Positions 41,651-53,472 of a DNA stretch of 64,000 bases are shown here, piece by piece. Origin of the DNA: Xenopus tropicalis (Eukaryota; Chordata; Amphibia; Anura; Pipidae). The translations under genes and the position numbers were made by a program. Under the pieces are notes generated by a model. The model searched no databases. It was given only the letters and a program-made list of their open reading frames with translations, and had not been told where the DNA came from. The DNA lies in assembly GCF_000004195.4 (NCBI RefSeq), contig NC_030683.2, positions 72,759,764 through 72,823,763 of the forward strand, in the 5' to 3' direction. The stretch's first letter is position 1. Each line of letters starts with the position of its first letter.

Positions 41651-42059
41651 AAGTGGTTGGTTGACTTGTGCTCCATTGTTACTAATAGAATTGAAAGTTT
41701 GGTATCCAGGATGGAATCAGATTACCTTTGAAAAGCCATGTTTGCATCCAAGTCTACCATATGGGCAGAATACATTGTAATTTGCAGCAAAATAATGCTA
41801 CAAATTTTTAGTCTCTTGGCCAATAGAATGCTCCAGTGGTTTTGTTTTTTGTGCTCATCAAGTCTTCTAGCTGAGAACTATTTGGGCTGATATGCCAGGC
41901 ATCCTAATGGGAAGTTTTGCCTTGCTGTAACGTGTCCAAAAAATATACATCCATAGCTGGCCATGTTGGAAATTGCACATGGTCATGGATTTAAAGGTAT
42001 TTCAATAAAGGAAAGTATTTATTTATGTTTTGCATACATATGATATTTAAAAAAAAAAT

Positions 42060-42090
42060 AAAAATATATATATATATATATATATATTTA
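42060..42090. repeat. A/TA-rich microsatellite
   Basis: A-run followed by about ten TA units. Confidence 0.85.
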
Positions 42091-42179
42091 TACCATAGAG
42101 CTAATGGTCAATTTTATTCTATCCTGTGGTACAGTATGTGTGATACAAAAAGAAATGTTTTATAACATAGTTATAAATT

Positions 42180-42702
42180 TATGGTGGGGACGAACCCAAC
42201 TGAAGGTTTTCAGTTGGGCTTGTTTTGGCGGTAGGACCTTGCCAGAGTACTGCACAGGAAATTTTAGAAGAGGGAGAAAGGAGCTTCTCTCCTTTGACTG
42301 CACGGTGGGTTGATTATAAATACGCTACTACTGCTTGTGCTAGGTGACAGCTTGCTTGGATTTCCTATCATCGAGGCACTGCAGATTCAGGACCGGCAGC
42401 AGGGCTGCTGAACTTCTCTCATGGTGGGAGATGCAGCTCCTGCTGGTAGCAGAGTTTGGGGCCATCCTCTCTGTAGGTAGAGGCAGCCTAATACTCAGTG
42501 GTGGATATAATGACATAGTGCTGATCTCAAGTCTTCAGTAAGGAACAGCAGATCATAGTAGCGATCTCTTATGGAATTCTGGCTTTGAATATTGCCTTGG
42601 GGTGAGGCTGGCAAGGTCCTATTTATTTGATAAAATGTGAATAAATGCTGTGGCCTCTTTTTAACCCATTTCCGGCTCCTGGTGTTTTATTAATGTATGT
42701 TA
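42180..42702 (+). mobile_element. Possible LTR-like stretch
   Basis: A TATAAATA box (42315-42322) and an AATAAA (42642-42647) lie about 320 bp apart, bounded loosely by TGGTGGGG (42181) and ATGTTACA (42702). No target duplication was found. Could be promoter-like sequence of the surrounding element instead. Confidence 0.3.
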
Positions 42703-42972
42703 CAATGGGGTTCAGAGGGATGGCTGAAGGCGAAGGGCAATTGAGGAGTCCCCTTGTCATGTCCCTTCTCAGCCTGTCAGTTATAGCTTCTAATGCTAAC
42801 GGCCTACTGCTGCACAAATATGGCAGCCCCCTCATAGAGGAACATGGGGGATCAGATAGGGGATGTAAAAGCATTTGACAAATACTTTTATGGCAAAATT
42901 ATAAATAGCATGCAAAGACAGTGTTATGACAAATGTAAAAAAGATTTTATTTCTGGTGTCAGATCTCTTTAA

Positions 42973-44220
42973 GAGTAAGGCATCCTTTCTGATGCAGAAC
43001 CCTTCCTAATGTAATAATTTTTTAACTAACAATGTATTGCATAAAAATGCTGTGTTATACATCTTGATAAGTACAAAAATCAGTATTTTCTAAATGAAAT
43101 GATACTTCCTCAGTGTAACATATGACACATTTATTGTACAGACTGATCCAATATGTCATGATACAACTTTGTTTGTAATTCATTTTGATATTAAAATAAA
43201 CTTGAATAAAAAAAAGAATGAAAGTCAACACAACTAACTTGATTTTGCCATTTTGCTATTAACATTTACTCTGGACTCTTTTTCTGCTTCTTCCCATTTA
43301 TTTACTTCTCTGCATGATGGACTGTTAAGGCCCAATGGCCCTTGGTTGAAGTCTGAACCAAGGTGGAAGCTGAATTCAGAAGTCTGATTTGTAGTATCCA
43401 AGGAGTTAAGAAAGCTCAAAGTCAAATTCAGACAAATGTTTGGGGCAGGCAGCCATGGACGTAGGCAGAATCAAAGCAGAAAGTCAGGAACCAGAAGAAC
43501 AAGCCAAAATAGTAACTCAATAAGACCTATAATCGGGCTTTGAACCTGGGTCTTTGGTACAAATTTTTTTAAATTTTCATGCTGAAGTGTGACATGAAGT
43601 GGAGGGCTCCTGACACAGACTATTGTCTTGGAAAGAAAAGACAGTTCATCTGTGTTTTTTAAATTTTATACTGATGTAATGAAAATATAGTGAATTTAAA
43701 AAGTTTAAAAATTTAAAGTTTTCTTTAATCTGCACAATTTCTGGTGCCCCGGTACCCTGCAGTCCCAACTTGCGTGTGTGCTTACAAGCTTCATAATGTC
43801 TTGTGTGCCAACATTGCACAAAGCTTTTATTGCCATGAAACCATATATTCATCTTTTCTGTTTGTCTTTTTCATTTATGTGAAATCATGGTGCCCCTGTT
43901 GTCTTACATTAAATGTTACTTAAGGCAATTAATGTTTTCTACTTGTTCTTGCATGGATTTCCTCTTCCTCCAGATGGTCCATTTCCAAAAACGAACAAGC
44001 AATTTACACTTATTTAAGGTATAAAAAGTATAAAAAGTATGTAGATCTTCCACAATCTTCTGTCTGCCAATCATACTGTATCGAGAGAGAAATAAAAGTG
44101 CTGGTGTATATGGTATAAAATATTTTTGATCGTTTGATGCAGGTGGATAAAATAATGTAGTACACCAATATGTGACCGTACCAACTGGCAAGTAGAGACA
44201 CACTGCAGATAGAGTAATAA
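42973..44220. other. No recognised feature (1.2 kb)
   Basis: A/T-rich; frames up to 95 codons without recognisable motifs. Confidence 0.3.
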
Positions 44221-44727
44221 GGGTTGATTCACTAAAGGTTGATCTTTTGTGTGCTATTTATAGCATACGTTAAAAATTTAACGCACGATTCACTAAAAGG
44301 ATGCTTGCGTTATTTTAGACGCAATGCTGTTTGCGTTATTTAAGTCGTGAAGACTATTTTTGTGCAGTATTTGACGCAACACACGCTAATTAACGCAGTG
44401 CACAAATTGTCACCGCGTGCGGAAAAACGCACACCATATTAGCCATACACGCCATTACTTACGGAAAACTACTGTTCTGAAAATGACCAAGTAGGTGTTA
44501 ATCTTCGCATAGACTAATGCAGTATTTAGCGTGTCTAAGTGTTTGTGAATCATGCGTTTGTATTATTTCTGCACGCTAATTAACAAATTCGGTTGCACGC
44601 TATTTAACGCATGCAATATGCGACTTAATGCATGCGATAATACTTTAGCAAGTCGCACTTTTTTTTGTGTCAATTTTAACGCAAAAAAACATGCGATAAG
44701 CATTATCGCACTTTAGTGAATCAACCC
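44221..44727. mobile_element. MITE with GGGTTGATTCACTAAA inverted ends
   Basis: Left end GGGTTGATTCACTAAAGGTT, right end CTTTAGTGAATCAACCC, with TA-containing flanks. The interior is full of GCGTTA / TAACGC units in both orientations, making a long imperfect palindrome. A left-end fragment of the same family lies at 63556. Confidence 0.85.
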
Positions 44728-45289
44728 TATAGTGTCATAAAGTGAAAGATGTTCCCAATTCCTCATTTTAAATAAGGAGTAGTGTGGAAAGTACAACAAA
44801 TGGCTGACTGGGGCCCTTTTTTGCCCTCTGTAAAGTTCCATACACAGCAAGTGGCCTAAAGGCTGTTTAAATAATGATAACAATTCTAATCCAGTATAAT
44901 TTTAATTTCATGCCTTTGACATCATTTCATAAGATAATTTATGGCAAAGCCTTATAAAAAGGGATTTTATTTTCAGATGATTATATGCAAACCTGATGCT
45001 AAGCTTGTTAGCTACGGCATTTTTGAGTGCTTTTCCAAGAACTGGTTTATACTGGTATTATCTAACATTCATTTTAAATTGTTTGAGATACAATTAAAAT
45101 ATGATCTTTGTTTATTTTACTGTGTTTAAAAGATGAGAATAGGTGTGAGCATCCTTTGTGCAAAAGCAGAGTACATTTTCAGATTACTGAAAATGTTTTT
45201 TTGCTTAATAAACATCTATGCTTGTGTCTATTACTGTAATTCTATGCTAAACAGAGCTGAAAACATTTACAGATGGATTTTCCATTTTG
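44728..45289. other. No recognised feature
   Basis: A/T-rich; no motif seen. Confidence 0.3.
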
Positions 45290-46042
45290 ATCAATGTTGA
45301 GTGAATCTATTATGTTTCGCTTCGGCAAACAATTTGACACGATCACAATTTTTTTTATCGCGTAATGAATTTATCTGCTGTGAATTTTCACTGAACAATT
45401 GGTGGCGAAATGCGGAAATTTGCTGTGAATCCATGCCTGCCGAAAAGTTTGCTCATCACTGTTAGGGTCCCTGACCGCAAACTGTAAATGTAGTAATCCG
45501 TGGGAACCCTCCTGCCAGGAAAAAGACATATACGGGAACAAGAAGGACACAACCACAATGGAAGTTCAAACTTGTTCAGTTTATTCTTACGTGATCAAAG
45601 TTTTTATACCCCTTGTGTACATGCGGATACAATGGAATCATTATAAAAAAAATTGAGTAGAGCCTCATTAGCTTCAAAAATGGCCTACGTCATTAGCTTC
45701 AGAGATGGCCTTCAAGGATGGCTAATGCGGGACAGGAATTTTACGGAGGACACAAGGAGCAGAAGATGCGTCAGTGCATAGATAAGATTAAGTTGTTTTT
45801 CAAGGCATATATTTCGTAAGGTGCAAGCTGTGCAAGGGTACTATTTGGGAAAAACAACTATTATTGGATGTTCAAGCTTTGCTGTTTGCTGTTACAAAAT
45901 GGAGATACATTTCTAAAATAGAGTATGATATGTTAAGCATCAAAGTGTACCAAAGTTATCAAAATACATGCATATATATGAGTATATGATTATATCAATA
46001 TGAGAATATAGGATTTTATATCAAACCTCACAATCACTAATT
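45290..46042. mobile_element. MITE, GATGAG(C/T)GAAT family, copy 4, split by an LTR
   Basis: The left end ATGTTGAGTGAATCTATTAT and a right end TTTGCTCATCAC belong to this family. The last bases of the MITE are the target of the LTR at 45460-46032. Confidence 0.65.
45460..46032 (-). mobile_element. Solo LTR with perfect 5-bp target duplication
   Basis: A 573-bp repeat flanked by ATCAC on both sides (45455-45459 and 46033-46037). On the minus strand it begins TGTGAGGTTTGATATAAAAT and ends GGGACCCTAACA. A TATAAAAA box (plus 45602-45608) and an AATAAA signal (plus 45580-45585) are only about 20 bp apart, an unusually short R region. No internal sequence, so it is a solo LTR. A 5-bp duplication fits Ty3/gypsy or some retroviruses. 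Confidence 0.85.
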
Positions 46043-46957
46043 GTGACCACCCTAAACTTGGCTTTAACACATAACCTGTCCCCCAACATCCAATTTATAC
46101 AAATATACCTTGGTTCAGAGTAGTTACGAAAAGGGTAAGTACTGACATGTTGTGTACACTTTTAACACTTTATGCGTGGCTCACATAATGCTACACTAAT
46201 CAATATATCTCTGTTTTCTCCTACCCTTTTCTATATTGGTAATCTGGAATTCCTCTAATTTTTCAGGTATAGATTGGAACCCTTGTATTCAGTAAAGTTT
46301 AGAACCTTCTATAGCAGAAATAAGCTTCATCAAGTGTTTCAAGTAGTGGCTGATGAGACTTTCCCAATTGTTTAGGAGGAATTTTAGACCATCACTCCTT
46401 ACAATATTGCTGCACTTCATTGATATTCTTAATGTGCTGTACACTATGCTTTACAGTTGCAATGAAATTTTGGTGTTGATGTGAAGTTCCCCCAAAAATA
46501 TAATATTGCACCTTTTCGCAATGTTCAGTCCACAGTACATTGCCAAAAGTCTTGTAGAATAATAATATTTAAGTTTGTGTCTCTGTTTCTGTTGGACAGG
46601 GCACTTCCATTCCACACCTCAAATCTTATCTCATTTATAGGAACACTTGACACATTCAAAGAAATGTGAATACCTCAGATTTGTATTTTAATGGGTCTAC
46701 AAGCTCAAAACAATATGAAAAACTCTTTTTGACAAACAATTTTCTCAGTAACAGTCTACATTGACTTCTACATAACCTTGCAAGCTTTCAGATGCCAAAG
46801 GTTTACATTTGTGGTTTTCATGCTTTTTGCTTAATAAATATACAGTAAGAAATTTATGATATTTAAACCATAGTTTAAATTCATGATTTTTAGCACAAAA
46901 GCACTCTCTTCATATGCAAAGGCTCACATATATGAGGAGAGAATGCCGATGTAGCAG
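46043..46957. other. No recognised feature
   Basis: A/T-rich; no motif or repeat recognised. Confidence 0.3.
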
Positions 46958-47170
46958 GGGTCCCCAACCTTTTTAACCCGTGAGCAACATTTAAATATAA
47001 AAAAAAGTTGGGGAGCGACACAAGTTCTACTACAGGAGGCTCTGTTTGGTAGTATACATGGTCTTTATGCCTCCAAAACTTGCCTCCAAGTTAGAAATTC
47101 AAAAATGAAGACCTGCTTTGAGGCCACTGAGAGCAACATCAAAGAGGGTGGTAAGCCACTGGCTTGGGAT
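46958..47170. mobile_element. hAT-type MITE (CAGGGGTCCCCAACC end)
   Basis: The left end CAGGGGTCCCCAACC and right end GGCTTGGGATCACTG are inverted. The flanks CGATGTAG and CTATATAG agree at six of eight positions, consistent with an old 8-bp hAT target duplication. Confidence 0.7.
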
Positions 47171-47399
47171 CACTGCTATATAGTCTTCAAACTATGGGCT
47201 TAATTGGCCCTGTTCCTCTCCCCAGTAAAATAAGGAAAGTAACTACCCCTTTCACTTCTAAATAAGTTCTACATGTCTTGACAAGTTGTTTCATTGATAA
47301 TAGTAATTTTTCTAATGTTATTTTGCATGTAAACTGTTTTGTGTTATATGTAAGGGAGGAAAAGGGGGGAGGGAGAGAAGTTCAGGTTCCATTTTCCAC

Positions 47400-47860
47400 A
47401 TTCATAAAAAGTCTAGTGTGCCGCTAAGAGGAATCTTGCTGCTGTAAGGATGTGGGTTGCCAGTTTGCAGGATTGTTTTGAGTTTATGGCTGCATGTTCA
47501 TACCTAATAGAAATTTGTGTATGGCTGCTTGTACAGTGCAGTGCAGATCCTCTGAGAACAGAGTCGTTACCATCTGCCAAAATCCAGGAGATGTGCATGA
47601 AAGTCCTTCGTACCCTCTGAAACAAGCTAACACATCTGGACTGATGCTTATGCATGCAGGGGTGCAGTACCATGGGAATATGATTTTGGTTCGCTAGAGA
47701 CAGTTCTCTTCCCATTTTGTCATATATGGTAGTTTTGTGATAACAGTAAACTTTAAATAAAGTTTAAGCAAAGAAAGTGGATCACCAAAACTAGTCAGAA
47801 TATGGAAACAAAATTCCCTGGATTTCAGTACTAAACAGTAGTAACAGTACAGCTCCTCTG
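47400..47860 (-). pseudogene. L1/Tx1-type ORF2 C-terminal fragment
   Basis: The minus-strand frame shows FMHISW (where family members read FMHIWW, part of the zf-RVT region) and later LATHILTAARFLLAAH, as in Tx1/L1 C-termini. The zinc-finger cysteines before it are not clear. Confidence 0.5.
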
Positions 47861-48089
47861 AGCTGAGTCTTAAGCATTGTCCTTCTTCTCTAGATTTAAA
47901 TCCTTGCTAGAGACACTGTATTCTGTCCACCATCCTTGCCAAGAGTGATGTCATAATCTGCATACCAGCCAAGTATCTCAATTCCCACACTTATTTGTGA
48001 TGGGTTAACTAATGTTATGCTACAGACACAATAAACACAAGGAGAATATCTGCCTGCAGTGAGTCTGATAGCAATCCCCACCATACCAT

Positions 48090-48480
48090 AACATGTGGAG
48101 GTAGGTTTACTAAAATGTTTCTTACTTTTTTTTTTAAACTACAAATATACTCATTTCCACAAATGTCAGACATGTATCAAAAAATCTGAACTGAAAAAGC
48201 ACTTGTGGGAAAAAGTTGGGAAAAGTCAGAAAAAAATCCACTTGTCACACGATAACCATGACTTTTTCATATTGTCGCACAAAAGCAAGCATCAAAAATC
48301 TGAAAACCTCTAAAGATTCAAAGCAAAATAAGATCTTCCAGGGAAGGGACATTTGCCATCGACTTCTACATGATCTTGACAGTTTTTATATGGAGTATTT
48401 TCAAATTCGTAATTGTTACAATTTTGTTGCATAAAAAAATCTCAGAAAAGTTGTTACTTATTTTTTCCACCAGTTTTTCG
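48090..48480. other. Unassigned, possibly a decayed MITE
   Basis: Contains GGTAGGTTTACTAAAATG followed by AAAAAGTTGGGAAAAGTCAG-type runs similar in style to the palindromic MITEs nearby. No paired end identified. Confidence 0.3.
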
Positions 48481-48628
48481 AGTCCAAAATTGGGCTTTGT
48501 TTCTTAATTTACAACATACCTTAATATAAAGTATGTTTTATTTACACGGTAGACTGATTAAAATTTAACATGACCCACTATACCTTAAAAAAATTTTAAA
48601 TTGTGGTTAGTGCAGGAGTTTCCCTAAT

Positions 48629-49050
48629 GGGGGTCATTTATAAAGTTTGCACAGCGCATGTTTTGCCCTAAACGCTTACATTTTGCACTGATGTGCCCTT
48701 ACTTTACCTTTTTTTGAGAATTGCAGTGAAATGCGAATTACGGACAAAAATTAACAAAGGAGCTTTTGGTTTGTTGTGATTGTGCGCATGCATTCTGTGC
48801 GTATTTTTTGACCGTGAAGATGATAGTGCCATCAATAGCGAATATATAAATATTAATTAGCAAATTGTGAAATCAGCCAATTTGAGAATATGTCATATTT
48901 AAAAATCTTTTAAGGACATTGAAAATTCGCAATTATGTTTGCACATTTAATCCACCAGTTTGGTCCAGCTTTATGAATATAAACACAGACAGGGCAAATA
49001 TGTTCACTGTGTGTATAATTCTGCGATGTGCAAATTTTATAAATGACCCC
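48629..49050. mobile_element. MITE with GGGGTCATTTATAAA inverted ends
   Basis: Left end GGGGTCATTTATAAAGTTTG, right end GCAAATTTTATAAATGACCC, inverted over about 20 bases. The interior contains GCGCATG motifs on both sides and is otherwise unique. Confidence 0.8.
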
Positions 49051-50984
49051 AACTGTCCCTTAAAAGTCCTTCTGTCTTTTACAGTCTTATGGTGCATGCA
49101 GATTATTTGGAGTTGGTGTGTTGTTTAGTCTGGAATCATATGCTTAAAATCTAGTGGATTTACACTGTTTGTACCACCAGATACTTTGTATTCCCTCTTA
49201 AGGATTAGGATTCTGCCTGAGTGACAATATCATTGCCAAGTCTCCATTGCACTGGGAGGCTAAATTACAGTATAATCTTGTCCTAAGGTCACTGTCCTTA
49301 CACCTGTAGAAGCAATCCCTGTTATAAGAACTTTAGCCCACAATGAATATGCTCTCACATCCGATAACATGCCTTTCCCTATGGCACTGACTCTGACTTT
49401 TCTCTTCAAGTATAACATATTGTTAGTGTCCTTAAGTTCCTTATGAAGGAAGTAATTTCTGGCAATGAATAGCTTTGTGGAGGACTGCTCTAACTGCATC
49501 AGTTCTGAGACTCCGACTGAGTTAAACGCCAGTCTGTATTTTTCTGCTGAATTTGCTGAAAATAAAATGTTTTCCATGCAACAACCTAAATTATTCTGAA
49601 TTAAAATGTATTTTTGTGTGCTTTGTTGCTTGTGGAAAAATAATTTTCTGTGGGCGACAAAGACCCCGTCTGACATTGTCGTAATGCTCTATATTTAGAT
49701 TTTACAGATTGTTTCAGCCTATCGCGATAGCATAAATATTTGACAATCCTATGATGCATATTAAATACACACCGAAGGCTGTGTCAAAACTTGCAGTTAA
49801 ATCTACCTTTGCAAAGTGCATATTTTCTTAGCATTCCAAATAATGAAATGATCAGGTAAGCTATTGCCATTTATGCCTTTTCTGTACCCAGAAAAATGTC
49901 AGCTCCCACTGATCCCCAAGAGAAGAGGGGCCCATTTAATAACACTGGTTGCATTTTCACTTGACAGTTGCCCATATTATTCAATCAGCAATTAACTTTA
50001 ATCAGTGTCCTGGTGGTAAAATAATGAATTTAGCAAATTACCAATTGCATTGCATTACTGCATTCAGGCAAAGTTGCCCATCATTGTTAAATACTGTACA
50101 GTATGTGCTTTTGTTTATTGGAGCACTGTAAATCTTGTTTACTGGAGCAAAATCAGAATGACACACTTGTACAGAATTATAGTCTCTTATTATTATGTTA
50201 TTACAGTGTATTCCTGTTTTGGTATGTCATAGAAACCACTCATCAGGTAGTTACTTCTCTGCTGTAGACCCCCAGTATACAAAAGTCATTATTATATGAG
50301 CAACTGAGATAACTGACAATCATGGCTGTCGCCTTATGTATTGCAAAACTCCCTACATATGTACAATTTGCTTGGCTTATCACCTGTTACTAGGCCTGTG
50401 GTTTATCACCTGTTAGTAGGTCAGATTATATTTAAGTGATGATATCATTTGAGGAAGCAAATCTGGCACCCTTGTAATTGCTTGTAAGGCTGTATTTGGG
50501 CAGCGCTAACCTCATTTATCAGATTTATGGAAATATCTAGCATCCCTGTTTTTAACATATTGCTGCTTTTGTTCAAGTAATAAACTAAAATACAAGTTTT
50601 ACAGTTGAAAATTTGTCTATGATATCTAAACAGAGGCCACAAAGAAACCCAGATATGTAATGCTAGATCATACTGGACATGTTGTTTGTATGCCACTAGA
50701 CATTACATAAGCTTAGAGCTGGCACAGGGAACAGGATGTGCCCTTCTCGATACCTATCAGGCTGAAAATAAGTAACTAAGTAACAAAAATAATAACTAAA
50801 TTCAATGTGGATTAGATTCATTTTGCAGTCACATAAATATACACTATATAACATGGTGCAACTCTAAGCCAAACAGGATAAAATCAGAAGCCGTGGGCAG
50901 CAAGACTATGCTAAATGGAATATAATACTACTAACGTGACACAGAAGTTGGTTTAATATCAAAATACATTTTTAGATTGGTTAT
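49051..50984. other. No recognised feature (1.9 kb)
   Basis: A/T-rich. Contains one minus-strand open frame listed separately. No repeat was picked out by eye. Confidence 0.3.
49260..49676 (-). other. Unrecognised 138-codon open frame
   Basis: Starts ATG and ends TAA. The translated sequence (MSDGVFVAHRK near the start, VRTVTLGQDYTVI at the end) matches no family recognised here. No signal peptide, membrane segment or zinc-binding pattern is apparent. It may be a chance frame or a fragment of an unknown element. Confidence 0.2.
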
Positions 50985-51285
50985 ATTTAGTGATGGGTGA
51001 AATTATTCAGCAGGCATGGATTTGTGGCGAATCTCCACATTTCACCATTGACTGATTTTGTTGCTAAACGGTCGGCAAAATTTGCCGCAGAAAAATTCAC
51101 CGCAGAAAAATTCACCGCAGAAAAATTCACAGCCCAACAAATAATTGTCGGGCGTGGTAAAAATTGCCACCCATGTCAAAAAATTATCGGCCACGGTAAA
51201 AAAACAAAACACGTGCAACAATTTTTTTCAAAGATTCACAAATTTTTCGCCAAAGCGAAACTTTCATCAAATATCTGATATGCAG
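50985..51285. mobile_element. MITE, GATGAG(C/T)GAAT family, copy 5
   Basis: Starts AGTGATGGGTGAAATTATTC and contains GCATGGATTTGTGGCGAATC, as in the copy at 54921. Three direct 15-bp repeats of GCAGAAAAATTCACC lie at 51085-51130. The right end near AAGATTCACAAATTTTTCGC is only loosely inverted. Confidence 0.65.
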
Positions 51286-51533
51286 ATACTGACAGGGGCT
51301 AGAGACAAGAAGTAACTGGTGAAAATTAAATCTTGTAGGAAACAAATTAAACCTCTCAAAATTTTAGCTTGTACTGGAAAAGTAAAACTACCATAGTCAG
51401 CTCATTAAACTAACAAAGAAGATAAAATACATTTCCTTAAAAAGTTTTGAAAAAGCTGTTAAAAATGTGTTCAAACTTGAAATTTGTTGAATAATTCAAT
51501 TACTGTTGGTCTTTTAACACGCAATCACCTGCA
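51286..51533. other. No recognised feature
   Basis: A/T-rich; no motif seen. Confidence 0.3.
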
Positions 51534-52380
51534 TGTGGCGCTACAGGAGCCCTGAGCCCCCGCTTATTTATGGGGGATAGGTATGATATGAATGAATGGC
51601 ATGCCTCCACCCAGGGTAGGTATAGGTAGAACTATATGTCTCCTCCCTGGGAAAACTCTATGAGGCACTCCTGGGACCAGGACTCCCAGCAACTCCCGGT
51701 ACCTTGCCCCTCCCTTGGGGTAGCTGCTTACCAGGCAGTTGAGGATCCTCAGTATATGAACAGCCAAGACACCGGTTAAAATGGTGAACCAGATGAACTT
51801 GTTTATTGTTGATGCAGGCAGAACACTTCACAGGATGTCACACAGATGGCTCAAGTCACACACTCTCTCTTTGGGCTACCCCTGGTACTCCCGTTGGATG
51901 ATCCCACCTAGGAACTCACCCCGGTCCACGCGTAGGGCCCCTTCACTGGGAACACTCCCAGGTGCTGACTTGGCTCCTCTTACTACACACTACAGGTCCT
52001 GAACTCCAGCCATGAGTGTTGGGGGGTCTTAATCCCCTCTCTCTCCTGTTGGGGCTATCGCTGCCCGTTCTCTCTAGCCTGCCTGTCACTACTAGAGTGA
52101 CCTATTACAGTACCTCCTGTACTAGAACACTAGCCTGTTGTACACCTCCTTACAGAGGGGGTCCCAGCCAGAAAGACCTTCACAAAATGGGTGTCATCCC
52201 TTTTTATATTGCAGCACACTGCCACCTAGTGGTTGCTGCTGAACAACAGGGAAACTCCCTTTTCACACATAAACATCTAGGACCACCTTTAGGTGTCCAT
52301 AACCCAAAAGGCCACCCTCATGGTGCCTGTCTAAAGGGGAACTCATCCTGAAGGGGGCCCAATTCTTTGGGGTCCCTACA
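51534..52380 (-). mobile_element. LTR (TGTAGGGAC family), complete
   Basis: An 847-bp LTR on the minus strand, starting TGTAGGGACCCCAAAGAATT (from 52380) and ending AGCGCCACA (51534). A TATAAAAAGG box lies at plus 52200-52209. The segment ACTGTAATAGGTCACTC after it is shared with 7636-8347. An AATAAA signal lies at plus 51802-51807. Flanking 5-mers CTGCA and CTTGT do not match, so the target duplication has decayed or the copy is recombined. The partial LTR at 1-468 is its closest relative here. Confidence 0.8.
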
Positions 52381-53468
52381 CTTGTATAAACAAAATGTTA
52401 TTGATAGTAGTATAAATTGGAGGAGATTTACATATCTTGAACTACAACACTCATGAATCCTTGTAGTCATCCATCTGCAACAGTGCATCCACTAATTAGT
52501 GCTAAAAGTCCAATATAATAAATTGTGATAACAGCCCAAATCAAGATGATAAAGTGCTCATATGCGGCAGGTTAGGGTCAGGGACGGGTTGGCTATTTGT
52601 TGACCTACACATAACTAGTAGCTAACATTGTATGTTTAGCTCCTGCAAAATTAGCTGGGGCAGATGTGTATATCCACACCTGAAAGTCGAGTGTTGTTTA
52701 AATTGGTCTTGACCTTTTGTGTGGTTTCCCACATGGGCTCTTGATTATATAGATTACAAATGCAAGTATAATATTCTTTAATAGGTATCCTTTAGTCTGT
52801 GTGAGGATATTATTTAATAAATCATTGTACTACTGGGAAAAATAGTTTACTGCTAAAAATTATAGTCATATTTTGAAAAAAAAAATGTATGTAGTTTATC
52901 ATAAAGGAGGGTAACTGCATTTCAAGTTTAATACAAAAGAAAGCTGTCTACACTATCTCCTTTGTGTATGTCTGGCCTTACCCATTGTTCAAGTTTGCTT
53001 ACATTAATCTTAGGCCAATGGCACACAGACCTTTTTCTGTGCCAGTGTATATCAGGACCATAAAGGCAAAATTCACAGGCCCAGTACATTGCTCATTTGT
53101 GACTGAATCATGATTCATACTTTACATATTTAATAGAAGAGGGCACTTGGAGTGCACCATTTTAATTATACGTTTTCAACATTCTGAAATGACCCACCTT
53201 TATTTAGAATTAATTCTTGGAAATCTGCAATTATGTGACATGATTCTGTCACTAAAACAACTCCCAAAACAACAATGAATATCTGAAATATCTAAAAACT
53301 CCCTGTGCACATTGTGAAGAGGGTATTTGAATAAATTGCATGCTATATGTTTAATAAAACAGCTGCAAAGACTAGAGAGTGTGACTGTGCTGATGGAATG
53401 TCAGGACCAAAAGTCAAAGGCATTGCTCACATCATGATGAATTTTTATCTGTATTTATTTATTTAAGA
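52381..53468. other. No recognised feature (1.1 kb)
   Basis: A/T-rich; no motif or repeat recognised. Confidence 0.3.
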
Positions 53469-53472
53469 TTAA

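Larger units (their letters stand above)
37832..42972. mobile_element. Large T2-type (TTAA) element carrying tandem arrays
   Basis: Left end TTAAAGTGATACTGACAC (37832), right end GTGTCAGATCTCTTTAA (to 42972). The inverted ends agree at 16 of about 18 positions and both carry the TTAA target. The interior holds an internal duplication, a 23-bp array, an 88-bp array, TA and GA microsatellites and an LTR-like stretch. No transposase frame was found, so it is non-autonomous or a composite. That the two ends belong to one element is inference from their match and orientation. Confidence 0.55.

Noticed and set aside
42180..42702. Complete LTR in the T2-type element
   Set aside because: TATA and poly(A) signals are spaced plausibly but no matching ends or target duplication could be found; kept only as a low-confidence entry.
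46320..46350. GGCTGATGAGAC as a further hammerhead core
   Set aside because: No stem II, GAAA box or cleavage triplet follows at the right spacing.
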